Below the pieces are notes generated by a model. That model had not been told where the DNA came from. It saw only the letters and a program-made list of their open reading frames with translations, and made no database searches. Of a stretch of 64,000 nt of DNA, positions 8,775 through 17,846 are shown one piece after another. Origin of the DNA: Endozoicomonas sp. SCSIO W0465 (lineage in GTDB: Bacteria; Pseudomonadota; Gammaproteobacteria; Pseudomonadales; Endozoicomonadaceae); contig NZ_CP092417.1 in assembly GCF_023716865.1 (NCBI RefSeq), forward strand, positions 4,132,001 to 4,196,000. Reading direction: 5' to 3'. A program made the position numbers and the translations under genes. The stretch's first letter is position 1, and each line of letters begins with the position of its first letter.

Positions 8775-10272
8775 CTGACTCTTGATCACATCTCTCCAGC
8801 GCTGAACTGCCGGGCTATCTGCCAGGTTTTTACCCGATCCTGCAATTTCGCCCAGCCTTCCCATACCACTAACCAGCCGGGCTGCCCTGTATGCTTTGAA
8901 TCACCCCAACCACCAAGCCGAGCAATCGTTTGAAGCAGCCAAGTGACTGTTGGCGGCTTATCGGGCAACGCTTTTTTTTCATAGGTTAGCCAGAGAACCT
9001 GCCATTCATCATCACTGACCACCTCATTCGCGAGTGTTTTTTCACTCCAAAGCTTTCTGTCTTTGTGCTGCCTGTCATTCGGTAACATTAATGCTTCACG
9101 GATTTGCATTAGTCTGACAGCGACAAACATTAATATGACCGCAAGTCGTTCAATGTTATCCGGAGATTGCAGACGAAGCCTTTCTACTCCTGCTCCCGAT
9201 TTCCAAGCCTTATGGAACTCTTCTATTCGCCATCGGAGCTCGTGAAATCGAATGATAGAGCGACAGTCTTCGAATGTTTCAATATCTTCAGTTGTCAATA
9301 GTACCCAGTGCAAACGGTCTTCGGAGTCATTGCCAATCTCTTCAGCCGACACAATATTCATAGTTACCGGTTCCGGCCTGCCGCCTGGCCTTTGCGGCGC
9401 CTGTATTGTCATCTTCTTTCTTTTGACCTGCAGCGTTGCCTTTCGCTTCTTTCTACCTCCTTTTTGAGGAACCACTATCGTATATTTCCCCAACACTTCA
9501 GTCTGAGCTAAGGAATCAAATAATAAGAGTTCGCCATCCACCAGGATTCTGTTTTGTGTAGCTCTTACAACAAACCGCTGTCGGTTATCCAGTTTGTAGT
9601 GCATATATTCGTATATATCCGCCTCCCGGTCGCAAACACTGATGATGTCAGGCATTTTACCCCCCATCCTTTGTTCTGTGTTTTCAGAGGCTCTTTGCCA
9701 CTTAAAGCTTTCCTTTCCCTCGTAAGGTAGCTGACGACGTTGGTTCTTTTTCCCCCGCTGAACGTCCTCTCTAACCCATCGTTCTTGATCAATAAGCCCA
9801 ATGCTTCGCTCTGTATCCGCATCAACCAAGAAGACAGAGTGGACGTGGAATCCTCTGGTTTTAGAGCCTTCAGGACCTCCAAGATCACCAAGCTCGGATC
9901 TGACAGCATGTTTATAACCCAGGGTTGTTGTATCTTCGAGAGCCAGAAGTAGGCGAGACTGTCTCGCTATTTTGGCAGTTGCCTGAAAGCCTGCCTCAGC
10001 TATTGCTTCAGGCTTTACGGCCTCATTCTCAATCAGCCGGTAAGCTCCAGTTACCAGTGCGGTATAACCTTCGCATGAAGATGACAAAGAATTACCGGTA
10101 TGAGCTGAAAGCTCGGCAGCAACTTTGACAAGTCGTTTTGTACGTCGAGTATCGCCCAAATCAGCACATCCAAAAGTTAGTTCTGACCATGGTTTAGGAG
10201 AAAGTGGAAGCATGACCTGTTTTATCAGTGAGAAATGATAGAACAAGGTAGCTATTTGTGATCAAGAGACAG
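8775..10272 (-). mobile_element. IS50/Tn5-like IS4-group element
   Basis: The ends read CTGACTCTTGATCACA and, at the right, the complement of CTGTCTCTTGATCACA, close to the outside and inside ends of IS50. The 9-base target GCTATAGAC is duplicated at 8766-8774 and 10273-10281, the length known for IS50. Total length is 1498 bases. Confidence 0.95.
8786..10213 (-). CDS. Tn5-like (IS4 group IS50) transposase
   Basis: A 475-residue transposase with the N-terminal segment CADLGDTRRTKRLVKVA and the DDE core including ALEDTTTLGYKH, VCDREADIYEYM and the late ELRWRIEEFHKAWKSG helix, where the R-3-E-6-K spacing of the IS4 group is visible. The C-terminal region corresponds to the Tn5 dimerisation domain. 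I place the start at ATG 10213 (MLPLSPKPW); the frame is open upstream to a TTG at 10246, but the N-terminus of Tn5-type enzymes begins close to this point. The frame is intact. Confidence 0.92.
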   Translation of the reverse strand: MLPLSPKPWSELTFGCADLGDTRRTKRLVKVAAELSAHTGNSLSSSCEGYTALVTGAYRLIENEAVKPEAIAEAGFQATAKIARQSRLLLALEDTTTLGYKHAVRSELGDLGGPEGSKTRGFHVHSVFLVDADTERSIGLIDQERWVREDVQRGKKNQRRQLPYEGKESFKWQRASENTEQRMGGKMPDIISVCDREADIYEYMHYKLDNRQRFVVRATQNRILVDGELLLFDSLAQTEVLGKYTIVVPQKGGRKKRKATLQVKRKKMTIQAPQRPGGRPEPVTMNIVSAEEIGNDSEDRLHWVLLTTEDIETFEDCRSIIRFHELRWRIEEFHKAWKSGAGVERLRLQSPDNIERLAVILMFVAVRLMQIREALMLPNDRQHKDRKLWSEKTLANEVVSDDEWQVLWLTYEKKALPDKPPTVTWLLQTIARLGGWGDSKHTGQPGWLVVWEGWAKLQDRVKTWQIARQFSAGEM

Positions 10273-10281
10273 GCTATAGAC

Positions 10282-10540
10282 CCGAAACTACCCTGTAGAT
10301 GGCTTGTGTTAGAAAAGATATTGATCTGAATTTTTAATAAGTCACTTCTATCACAGGAATCTCCCACTCTTCACACTTATGACTGTTTTGATACTTATCT
10401 TCAGAGTCTTGTCGCAGGCGCTTGACCATGGCAATGATGCGACCTTGTGATTTAATCGTCCTGCTTTGAAGCCAGTCCTGACTTTTCTGTCTGGACAGAG
10501 AGATAACGGGTTGGTCTTGATTAAGAAACTCAATGAGTGC
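10282..10540 (-). other. Unassigned DNA with possible gene remnant
   Basis: Between the IS50-like element and the intron relic. On the minus strand 10334-10540 is open and reads as a plausible C-terminal piece (LNQDQPVISLSRQKSQDWLQ onward, stop at 10334), but I recognise no family. The right boundary coincides with the truncated start of the reverse-transcriptase frame. Confidence 0.3.
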
Positions 10541-11645
10541 GGAGGATGGGAGCAAACGGCCACTGGTCATATCCTGCTTTGAAGACAAACTGGTGCAACT
10601 TGCAGCCAGTCAAATCCTTGGCAAGATATACGAACCGCTGTTTCTACCGTGCTCATACGGATTCAGGCCCGGCTTGAGTTGTCACGATGCTTTGAGGGCT
10701 TTGCTGCAGTCCAGTTCCCGAATCCGGGATGGTGCTGTGGTAGAAATTGATATCTGCAAGTACTTCAACAGAATTCCTCACAGGGAGCTGATGAAGATTT
10801 TGCGAATGAAGATATCAGACCAGCGTTTTCTCAGGCTGATAGAAGTCCTGATTACAGCACCTGTGATGGAACACAAGCAAGTATCCGACAATCGGGAAGG
10901 ATGTCCGCAAGGGGCTATCCTGTCGCCAGTGCTGGCCAATATCTACCTGCACTACGTGATAGATGAATGGTTTGCCGAGGTAAGCCGTTCTCACATCAAA
11001 GGGCGGGCGGAAATGGTGAGGTACGCTGACGATATGGTATTCCTTTTTGGGGATGCCAGTGAAGCAGAGCGCTTTTATAAAGTGTTGCCATAACGGTTAG
11101 AGAAGTTTGGTCTGGAGTTGCATAGAGAGAAATCGCAGATAATTCCTGCAGGATGGATTGCAGCTCAGAGGGCCAATCAATCAGGTAAGCGTCTTTCGAC
11201 GTTTAACTTCCTGGGGTTCACCTGTTACTGGGGTAAGATGCGAAAAGGTGGTTGGCGACTGAAGTTCACCAGCCGTAAAGATCGTTTTGCATCGAAGCTC
11301 AAAGGGTTAAGGGAGTTCCTCTGGAAGCGCCTGAGTTCTGACCGTGTGCAAACGCTGAAGAGAGCGATTCGGGGGATCAAGGGATGGATCAACTATCATG
11401 GGATCACAGACAATCAAGGACGGGTCAGGCAGTTCATTCTGCAAGGCAAACGAACGATCCACAGATGGCTTAATCGTCAGGGAGGAAAAGGATACTTGAG
11501 CTGGGGAAAGCTGGTGAAAATTCTTAAAGTGTTGGCGTATCCAGAGAGCTGGAAAACGGTGTCAATGTTCCGGTCTCACCGAACATATGTGGGGACACGG
11601 GTCTATCGGGAGCCGGATGCGGTAATTCCGCAAGTCCGGTTCTGA
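10541..11645 (+). pseudogene. Group II intron reverse transcriptase/maturase, truncated
   Basis: The 5' part of the gene is missing: the similarity begins abruptly at EDGSKRPLVISCFEDKLVQ, which is the conserved DGSKRPL-EDK segment of intron-encoded proteins. The catalytic motif VRYADDMVF is present near 11015-11050. A TAA at 11091-11093 (probably CAA before) stops the frame; the rest continues in the same frame from 11094 (RLEKFGLELHREKSQ) with the thumb/maturase domain (FNFLGFTCYWGK, then the WINYHG region) to 11645. Loss of the start and the nonsense codon make it inactive. The ribozyme 3' end follows at once. Confidence 0.88.
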
Positions 11646-11684
11646 GGAGGGGCTTGCCCGGGTGACCGGGCAGGTCTACTCACC
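11606..11684 (+). ncRNA. Group II intron domains V-VI, remnant
   Basis: GGAGCCGGATGCGG, AATTCCGCAAG and TCCGGTTCTG form a domain V hairpin (11607-11644). A second hairpin with CTTGCCCGG and CCGGGCAGG, about 11650-11672, is a domain VI candidate. The intron end is near 11684. The 5' domains are absent. Confidence 0.75.
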
Positions 11685-11773
11685 CCGATCCCGCCACAAA
11701 TACCATACTCGCATGGAACCCCCGAAAACCCTATCAGGCAGTGGTTCTTTCTCATGCTGTTAGATCCATATGC

Positions 11774-11795
11774 ATTCCCACGCGGAGCGTGGGAA
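11774..11795. repeat. REP-like palindrome
   Basis: TTCCCACGC-GGA-GCGTGGGAA forms a 9-bp stem. Such GTGGGAACG-type palindromes are widespread dispersed repeats in gammaproteobacteria. It lies between the intron relic and the ubiU promoter. Confidence 0.7.
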
Positions 11796-11875
11796 CGAGG
11801 GTTTTGCGACACCCTCTGAACCGTGGGTGGGAACGTGTCCAGTCTAAGGGTTGATACTTATTTTTTGAGTATTTT

Positions 11876-11917
11876 TTGATAAGTATCAAGTGGTTTTTTT
11901 GTTCAGCATGATATGAT
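11876..11917 (+). promoter_or_regulatory. FNR/Anr box and promoter of ubiU-ubiV
   Basis: A perfect FNR site TTGAT-AAGT-ATCAA occupies 11876-11889. A -10 candidate TATGAT lies at 11912-11917, which puts the FNR centre close to -41.5 relative to a start near 11924, the position of a class II FNR-activated promoter. Activation without oxygen fits the anaerobic role of UbiUV. Confidence 0.8.
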
Positions 11918-11941
11918 GCCAAAAAACTACTGGATAATTCT

Positions 11942-12949
11942 ATGGAATTGGTGTGTCCTGCCGGTAACCTTCCTTCCCTTAAAGCTGCTGTCGATAATGG
12001 TGCTGATGCCGTATACATCGGCTTTCGGGATGAAACCAATGCCCGGCATTTTGCCGGTCTGAATTTTTCCGATCAGCGGGCAATGAAGGCGCTGGATTAC
12101 GTTCATAAAAATCCCCGGGGAAAAAAGGTTCGACTGTTTGTTGCTGTAAACACTTATGCTCAGGCGAACAACTGGAACCGCTGGAAAAAAGCGGTGGATA
12201 TGTGTGCCGACTTCGGTGTCGATGCTCTGATTGCAGCAGATATCAGCGTGTTGGACTATGCCAGCCGGCGATACCCCGACCTTAATCTGCATCTTTCCGT
12301 TCAGGCTTCTGCCACCAATCAGGCCAGTTTGTCGTTTTATCATGATCACTTTGGTATTCAGCGTGCAGTATTGCCCAGAGTACTGTCGTTAAAGCAGGTT
12401 GAGCGACTGGCCCGGAAAAGCCCGGTGGAACTGGAGGTATTTGCTTTTGGCAGTCTCTGTATTATGGCGGAAGGGCGCTGCATTCTCTCTTCCTATGTCA
12501 CCGGAGAATCACCCAATACCGCAGGTGCCTGTTCGCCGGCATCGGCTGTGCGCTGGCAGACCACCGCCAATGGTATGGAAACCCGACTGGGCGGCCTGTT
12601 GATTGATCGTTTTGATCACAATGAGCAGGCCGGGTATCCAACCCTTTGCAAGGGACGCTTTAATGTGAATGATAAAGTCAGTCATGCCATTGAAGAGCCT
12701 ACCAGCCTCAATACACTGGATCTGATTCCTCAGCTTCATCAGGCTGGCATCAGTGCGGTCAAAATTGAGGGCCGCCAGCGAAGTCCGGCCTATGTTGCAG
12801 AAGTGGTGAGAATCTGGCGAGAAGCACTGGACCAATTCAAGGTCAATCCGGATAGTTTTACCACCAACCAACGCTGGATGTCTGGCCTGTCACGTTTATC
12901 GGAGGGTAGCCAGACAACACTGGGTGCCTATAACCGCCCCTGGCAGTGA
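11942..12949 (+). CDS. ubiU: Ubiquinone biosynthesis protein UbiU (U32 family)
   Basis: With UbiV, this forms the iron-sulfur complex needed for oxygen-independent hydroxylation steps of ubiquinone synthesis. The 335-residue protein starts MELVCPAGNLPSLKAAVDNG, the typical U32 start, and carries the four cluster cysteines at 173, 180, 197 and 236, with the same spacing as E. coli UbiU (169, 176, 193, 232). U32 proteins were formerly annotated as peptidases or YhbU. The ATG lies 17-18 bases after the predicted transcription start. It is followed after 41 bases by ubiV, so they are probably one operon under the FNR-type promoter at 11876. The frame is intact. Confidence 0.95.
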   Translation: MELVCPAGNLPSLKAAVDNGADAVYIGFRDETNARHFAGLNFSDQRAMKALDYVHKNPRGKKVRLFVAVNTYAQANNWNRWKKAVDMCADFGVDALIAADISVLDYASRRYPDLNLHLSVQASATNQASLSFYHDHFGIQRAVLPRVLSLKQVERLARKSPVELEVFAFGSLCIMAEGRCILSSYVTGESPNTAGACSPASAVRWQTTANGMETRLGGLLIDRFDHNEQAGYPTLCKGRFNVNDKVSHAIEEPTSLNTLDLIPQLHQAGISAVKIEGRQRSPAYVAEVVRIWREALDQFKVNPDSFTTNQRWMSGLSRLSEGSQTTLGAYNRPWQ

Positions 12950-12990
12950 TGTCGTTACCGTTGGCTGTTGCTATTGATATGGAATAAGTT

Positions 12991-13863
12991 ATGCAAATCA
13001 CCCTTGGTCCATTACTGTTCTTCTGGCCTAAAGCAGAAGTCTTGGCGTTTTATGACAAAGTAGCCGAGTCCGCCTTCGATCGAGTCTACCTGGGAGAAGT
13101 GGTTTGCTCCAAAAGACGGGAACTGAAACTGGATGAATGGCTAAATATCGCAAAATTATTGCAGGCAAAAGGGAAAGAGGTGGTTCTGTCGACACTGACG
13201 CTGATTGAAGCCGAATCTGAACTGGCTCAGGTCAGCAAGGTCTGTGAGAACGGAGCATTCGCCGTAGAAGCCAATGATATGGCGGCTGTCCATTATCTTG
13301 CCAAAGCGGGTGTCCCTGTGATTACCGGTCCCTCTGTGAACCTGTACAGTGCTGAGGCACTGCAGGTTCTGCATCGTTCGGGCTTAAAGCGCTGGGTTCT
13401 GCCGGTTGAACTCTCTTTTGATCATCTGAAGTCGATCATGGTCCGCTTGCAAGAGCTGGGTATCAATGATCTGGAAACCGAGGTATTCAGCTATGGTTAT
13501 CTACCACTGGCATACTCTGCCCGCTGTTTTACCGCGCGCGCCCATGAATTGAGCAAGGATAGCTGTGAGTTTAGCTGTATCAAGACCTCAGCAGGTATTC
13601 CCCTGGCGACCCAGGAAGGCGATGCGCTGTTTACCATCAACGGTATTCAGACACTGTCTGGCAGCTGTCTTAATATTCTGGATCAATGGCAGGCAATGGA
13701 TAGTGCCGGGGTAAAGGCTATGCGCCTTTCAGGGCATTCGGAAAATATCTTGAATGTGGCTGACGAATTAGCGCACGCCATGGCGTTGGGTAGCGACATT
13801 ATGACGTGTGAAAATCGGGAGTGTAACGGCTATTGGGCAGGAAAGCCCGGAATAATCTACTGA
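12991..13863 (+). CDS. ubiV: Ubiquinone biosynthesis protein UbiV (U32 family)
   Basis: Partner of UbiU in oxygen-independent ubiquinone synthesis. The 290-residue protein has the four 4Fe-4S cysteines at 39, 179, 192 and 196, almost the positions known for E. coli UbiV (39, 180, 193, 197), with the motif SARCFTARAHELSKDSCEFSC. The start MQITLGPLLFFWPK is typical. It lies 41 bases behind ubiU and is likely cotranscribed. The third gene of the E. coli set, ubiT, is not next to it here; it may be elsewhere in the genome. Confidence 0.95.
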   Translation: MQITLGPLLFFWPKAEVLAFYDKVAESAFDRVYLGEVVCSKRRELKLDEWLNIAKLLQAKGKEVVLSTLTLIEAESELAQVSKVCENGAFAVEANDMAAVHYLAKAGVPVITGPSVNLYSAEALQVLHRSGLKRWVLPVELSFDHLKSIMVRLQELGINDLETEVFSYGYLPLAYSARCFTARAHELSKDSCEFSCIKTSAGIPLATQEGDALFTINGIQTLSGSCLNILDQWQAMDSAGVKAMRLSGHSENILNVADELAHAMALGSDIMTCENRECNGYWAGKPGIIY

Positions 13864-14029
13864 GAAACCGAACCAGATTTTGCCCTGGCCAGGCTGGCTC
13901 ATTGTCGTGCCAAACAGGCCACCTGCCTTTTGGGTCAGCCTTTCGGACCAGAACGACCCTCTGAACTACGCAACTTCCTGCCAAACTCAATTATACTGAT
14001 GATGGTTTACGCTTCCGCTGGAGTATCCA

Positions 14030-14365
14030 ATGTTTTACCTGGTGAAGGTGGGATTATTATTGCTCTCTGTTTTATTGATCTTTGCCTGCTCTACCACTGA
14101 TCAATCCATTTCACCCCATGGAAACAGGCCTTCTCTCCCTGACATCACACAGGGTAACAGGCTTTATACCAATATGCGTACTTATGGCCAGTACATGGGG
14201 TGCAGTGCAGCACAACGCAATGAAGGTTTGCCCCGGGCAGGTTGGGATCAAGCTCCGTCACTTCCGGGCACTTACCAGGAGTATCGCCGTGGCTGGCAGG
14301 AAGGCTTTAATAAATGCCGGATTGGACTGGGGCCTGTGGTGCCTCCCGGTGGCGTTTATCCATAA
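14030..14365 (+). CDS. Small putative lipoprotein
   Basis: A 111-residue protein with a short, strongly hydrophobic N-terminal segment (VKVGLLLLSVLLIFAC) and a lipobox-like IFAC ending at Cys20, so it is probably exported and lipid-anchored. The mature part contains two more cysteines (GCSAAQ and NKCRIG), which may form a disulfide, and the end PVVPPGGVYP. I do not recognise a family. It stands alone between ubiV and ygiQ, same strand as both, with about 165 bases on the left and 104 on the right. Confidence 0.75.
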   Translation: MFYLVKVGLLLLSVLLIFACSTTDQSISPHGNRPSLPDITQGNRLYTNMRTYGQYMGCSAAQRNEGLPRAGWDQAPSLPGTYQEYRRGWQEGFNKCRIGLGPVVPPGGVYP

Positions 14366-14469
14366 ATAGTAAATAGCGGTTTCAAGCAAAAAAATGCCAA
14401 CATCCTGCCTGTTGTATCAATATTTTTTCTGTAACAATATCCGACATTTTTTATTAACCCAAACTCCTC

Positions 14470-16680
14470 ATGCTCAAGAATACAGCTCCCGACCTTTTCT
14501 CGTACCCTAAATACTGGGCTGAATGCTATGGCGTTGCCCCATATTTACCTATGTCTGGACATGAGATGGACGCATTAGGCTGGGATTCATGTGACGTTAT
14601 TATTGTGACTGGCGACGCATACGTGGATCACCCGAGCTTTGGCATGGCGATTATCGGGCGTTTTCTTGAGTCTCAGGGCTTTCGTGTTGGCATCATTGCT
14701 CAGCCTGACTGGAATAATGATGAGGATTTTACCAGGTTAGGTAAGCCGAATCTTTTCTTCGGGGTAACGGCCGGCAACATGGACTCCATGATCAATAACT
14801 ACACGGCAGACCTGAAGGTTCGCAATGATGATGCTTATACGGCAGGAGCTGTGGCCGGTAAACGACCAGATCGTGCGGTAACCGTCTATAGCCAAAAATG
14901 TAAGCAACTATACAAAGACGTCCCTGTCATTATTGGCGGCATTGAAGCGAGTCTTCGACGCATTGCACAGTACGATTACTGGAGTAACCAGGTCCGCCGG
15001 TCGGTGTTAATTGACTCGGCTGCTGACCTCTTGCTGTACGGAAATGCAGAAAGGGCAATGGCTGAAATTGCCCATAATCTCTCCCAGGGCATTGCCATAA
15101 AAGATATGCAACCCATTCGGGGGACGGCTATGGTCAGATCATCCCTGCCTGGGGACTGGACTGAAATCGACAGCTCCCGAATAGACTGGCCTAAAGACAT
15201 CAGTTCTTTGCAAGAAGCGTATGGCATAAGCCCTTATGACAACACTGCTGAAGTTCAGTGCAATCAGCAGGCTACTGATGAAGACCTGCCTCAGCCCTTG
15301 CGCATTGTTCCGCTCATTGTTCCACAACCGCTCCAGAACCAGGTTCAGTACGATAAATCGAAAAGCTTTATCCGTCTTCCATCGTTTGAGAAGGTAAAAA
15401 AAGATCCTGTTTTATATGCGCACACTTCCCGGGTTTTGCATCAGGAATCGAACCCATTTAATGCCCGTGTCCTGGTACAGAAACACGGCAACAGAGAGTT
15501 GTGGGTCAACCCACCGCCACTGCCATTAAAGACCCGGGAAATCGATGGGGTGTTTGGCCTCTTTTTTCAGCGCAAGCCCCATCCATCCTACGGAAATCAG
15601 AAAATTCCGGCATTCGACATGATCAAAACGTCGGTCAATATCATGAGGGGATGCTTCGGGGGCTGCACTTTTTGCTCCATCACGGAACACGAAGGCAGGA
15701 TTATTCAGAGCCGGTCAGAAGCGTCGATTATCAACGAACTGGAAGATATTCGCGATAAAGTCCCCGGCTTTACCGGACAGATTTCCGATATGGGCGGCCC
15801 TACTGCCAACATGTATCGTCTGTTTTGCAAAGAAGAAAGGGCATTGGAAAACTGTCGCCGACTGTCCTGTGTGTATCCCGGTATCTGTAAAAACCTGGAA
15901 ACCTCGCACCAGCATACGACCGAACTGTACCGGAAATCCCGGTCCATTCCCGGTATCAAAAAAATAGTCATTGCTTCAGGTCTGCGTTATGACCTTGCCG
16001 TGCACGATCCCGAGTATGTAGAAGAACTGGTGACTCACCATGTCGGTGGCTATCTTAAAATAGCGCCTGAGCACACTGAGAAAGGGCCGCTCAGCAAAAT
16101 GATGAAGCCGGGTATTGATACTTACTATGCATTCAAGAAAATGTTCGACTATTTCTCCGGGAAAGCAGGCAAAAAACAATATCTGATTCCCTATTTTATT
16201 GCGGCACACCCGGGCTGTGAGCATGAAGACATGATCAATCTGGCGCTGTGGCTGAAGAAAAATAAATACCGGGTGGATCAAGTGCAGACCTTCTATCCAT
16301 CACCGATGTCTCTGGCCACTGCCATGTATCACTCGGGTCGCAACCCGTTAAAGAAAGTGACCTATAAAAGTGAACCGCTGGATACACATAAAGAGCTGCA
16401 CCACCGACGCATACAAAAAGCGTTGCTCCGTTATCATGCCCCCGAAAACTGGCCTTTTCTCAGACAGACACTGACTGAACTGGGAAGAAAAGATTTGATT
16501 GGCAGCGGTAATGGGCAGCTGGTTCCCAAAGCGGACAGGCAATCAAGGCATGGGCATATGGAACCGTCACAAAAGGCAGGGACCCCGTTTAAGAAAGCCT
16601 GCGGTGGTCAATGGGATAACCGGGCTTCCGGTAAAAACAGAAGGCGCAATAATAGCAGGTCACCCCATAAAGGACAGTAA
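14470..16680 (+). CDS. ygiQ: YgiQ-family radical SAM protein
   Basis: A 736-residue member of the UPF0313/YgiQ family. The N-terminal region contains a cobalamin-binding-like Rossmann part (DVIIVTGDAYVDHPSFG), the middle holds the radical SAM cluster motif CFGGCTFC with cysteines at 395, 399 and 402, and the C-terminus is a basic tail (KNRRRNNSRSPHKGQ). Its reaction is not established. The length and the start MLKNTAPDLFSYPKYW fit the family. It is a single-gene unit on the backbone side of the dusA junction. Confidence 0.93.
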   Translation: MLKNTAPDLFSYPKYWAECYGVAPYLPMSGHEMDALGWDSCDVIIVTGDAYVDHPSFGMAIIGRFLESQGFRVGIIAQPDWNNDEDFTRLGKPNLFFGVTAGNMDSMINNYTADLKVRNDDAYTAGAVAGKRPDRAVTVYSQKCKQLYKDVPVIIGGIEASLRRIAQYDYWSNQVRRSVLIDSAADLLLYGNAERAMAEIAHNLSQGIAIKDMQPIRGTAMVRSSLPGDWTEIDSSRIDWPKDISSLQEAYGISPYDNTAEVQCNQQATDEDLPQPLRIVPLIVPQPLQNQVQYDKSKSFIRLPSFEKVKKDPVLYAHTSRVLHQESNPFNARVLVQKHGNRELWVNPPPLPLKTREIDGVFGLFFQRKPHPSYGNQKIPAFDMIKTSVNIMRGCFGGCTFCSITEHEGRIIQSRSEASIINELEDIRDKVPGFTGQISDMGGPTANMYRLFCKEERALENCRRLSCVYPGICKNLETSHQHTTELYRKSRSIPGIKKIVIASGLRYDLAVHDPEYVEELVTHHVGGYLKIAPEHTEKGPLSKMMKPGIDTYYAFKKMFDYFSGKAGKKQYLIPYFIAAHPGCEHEDMINLALWLKKNKYRVDQVQTFYPSPMSLATAMYHSGRNPLKKVTYKSEPLDTHKELHHRRIQKALLRYHAPENWPFLRQTLTELGRKDLIGSGNGQLVPKADRQSRHGHMEPSQKAGTPFKKACGGQWDNRASGKNRRRNNSRSPHKGQ

Positions 16681-16879
16681 GCCAGCGGGGCTTCCCCGCC
16701 AGCTGCTTGCTGGATGAACCCGTTGATATCAATCCATTGATATCTGATAGCGTACCTTTCCAATGGAATTCTTTCGCCTTAGTATGCTCATCCTATTGTT
16801 ATCCAGATGTTGCAAAGGATGGGAAGTGGGCAGAATGTTACATCGGTAGCAGAACAATAGTGCATTTACAGACACATAT

Positions 16880-17005
16880 ATGCTTAAAAAAACCGATCAG
16901 ATAAATAGCGAAGCTTCAGTGAAATCAAGTAATGACAAGCTTTCCAGCGATCCTGTACTGGATCGTCGGTTTATGGTTGCACCGATGATGGACAGGGTAG
17001 ATTAA
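16880..17005 (+). pseudogene. dusA: dusA 5' fragment (candidate att junction)
   Basis: The 41-codon frame ends DPVLDRRFMVAPMMDRVD and a TAA. RFxVAPMMDWTDRHCR is the start of tRNA-dihydrouridine synthase A, whose FMN-binding barrel begins here; similarity stops directly after the codons for APMMD. dusA is a known chromosomal integration site, with crossover at this part of the gene. So this is probably the left junction of an integrated element or what remains of one. The rest of dusA is not visible in the window. Confidence 0.7.
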
Positions 17006-17309
17006 AAGATAAAAATCAACAAAATCAATAGATTGGTAGTGTGACAAAAAATGTCTGTCACACTTTTGTCACAGTTTTTAAGTCATTAAGTTATAAATAA
17101 AACCTTATGTAATCCTTTTCGGAATTTGTTGATAGCCAATACTGTATGTTTTTTAACATGCTTTCATGTTGCCAAAAACTCCCCTGAGCCTCGAAATAAT
17201 ACCCGTCCAAAATCTGTACGCCTCCCTTCAAATATCGGACGGACAGGTACAGACTGTGAACACCTTTAACCCACATAGAACCAAACTACTACGTAGTTTT
17301 TCTTATTAG
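17006..17309. other. Element side of the dusA junction
   Basis: TGTGACA (17040-17046), TGTCACA (17056-17062) and TTGTCAC (17066-17072) form repeated, partly inverted heptamers that could be recombinase arm sites. A minus-strand frame of 61 codons (17091-17276) has no family I recognise. No integrase gene is seen. Confidence 0.4.
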
Positions 17310-17846
17310 TTCTCGTCCAAAATCACAACCAATTGAAAACTGTAGATTTTATCCTGAAAAATTAAGTGGAGCCCTACTGCTATCTGGCGACTAAACTTCC
17401 CAAGAGCAAGAAACATAAGGGATTGCCAAAAACAGAGGACTCCAAATGCGCAAAAAACGCAACCCGTAGTGTAGTATGGAACTCCATTACGTACCTCATG
17501 AAATCTGCTCCCAGCTTTCCGGTATCTCGCAATGGCTTGACGCCCATCCACAGTTCAATGACTGGATTTATGAGGACTTAAGTTCTGGTGATAAACAGAA
17601 CACTGGGCGGAACGGACTATCAGAAGAATCCGTTCTTCGTGCGGCACTCCTGAAACAGTATTTGAATTGTGATTATGACTACTTGTCGTTTGTTTTGATG
17701 GACTCCATGCTCTTTCGAGACTTTTGTCGCCTCGAACCAAACCAGCGCCCCAGTCACTCCAGTTTGCATGGGCTCATCAGCCTTCTTACTGCATTTACAT
17801 GGGAACGGATTAATAACTGTCAGCTAATGACCGCTAAAGATCAGGG

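Noticed and set aside
16685..16699. GCGGGG-CTT-CCCCGC hairpin behind ygiQ as intrinsic terminator
   Set aside because: A 3-base loop is possible but no T run follows; evidence is too weak.
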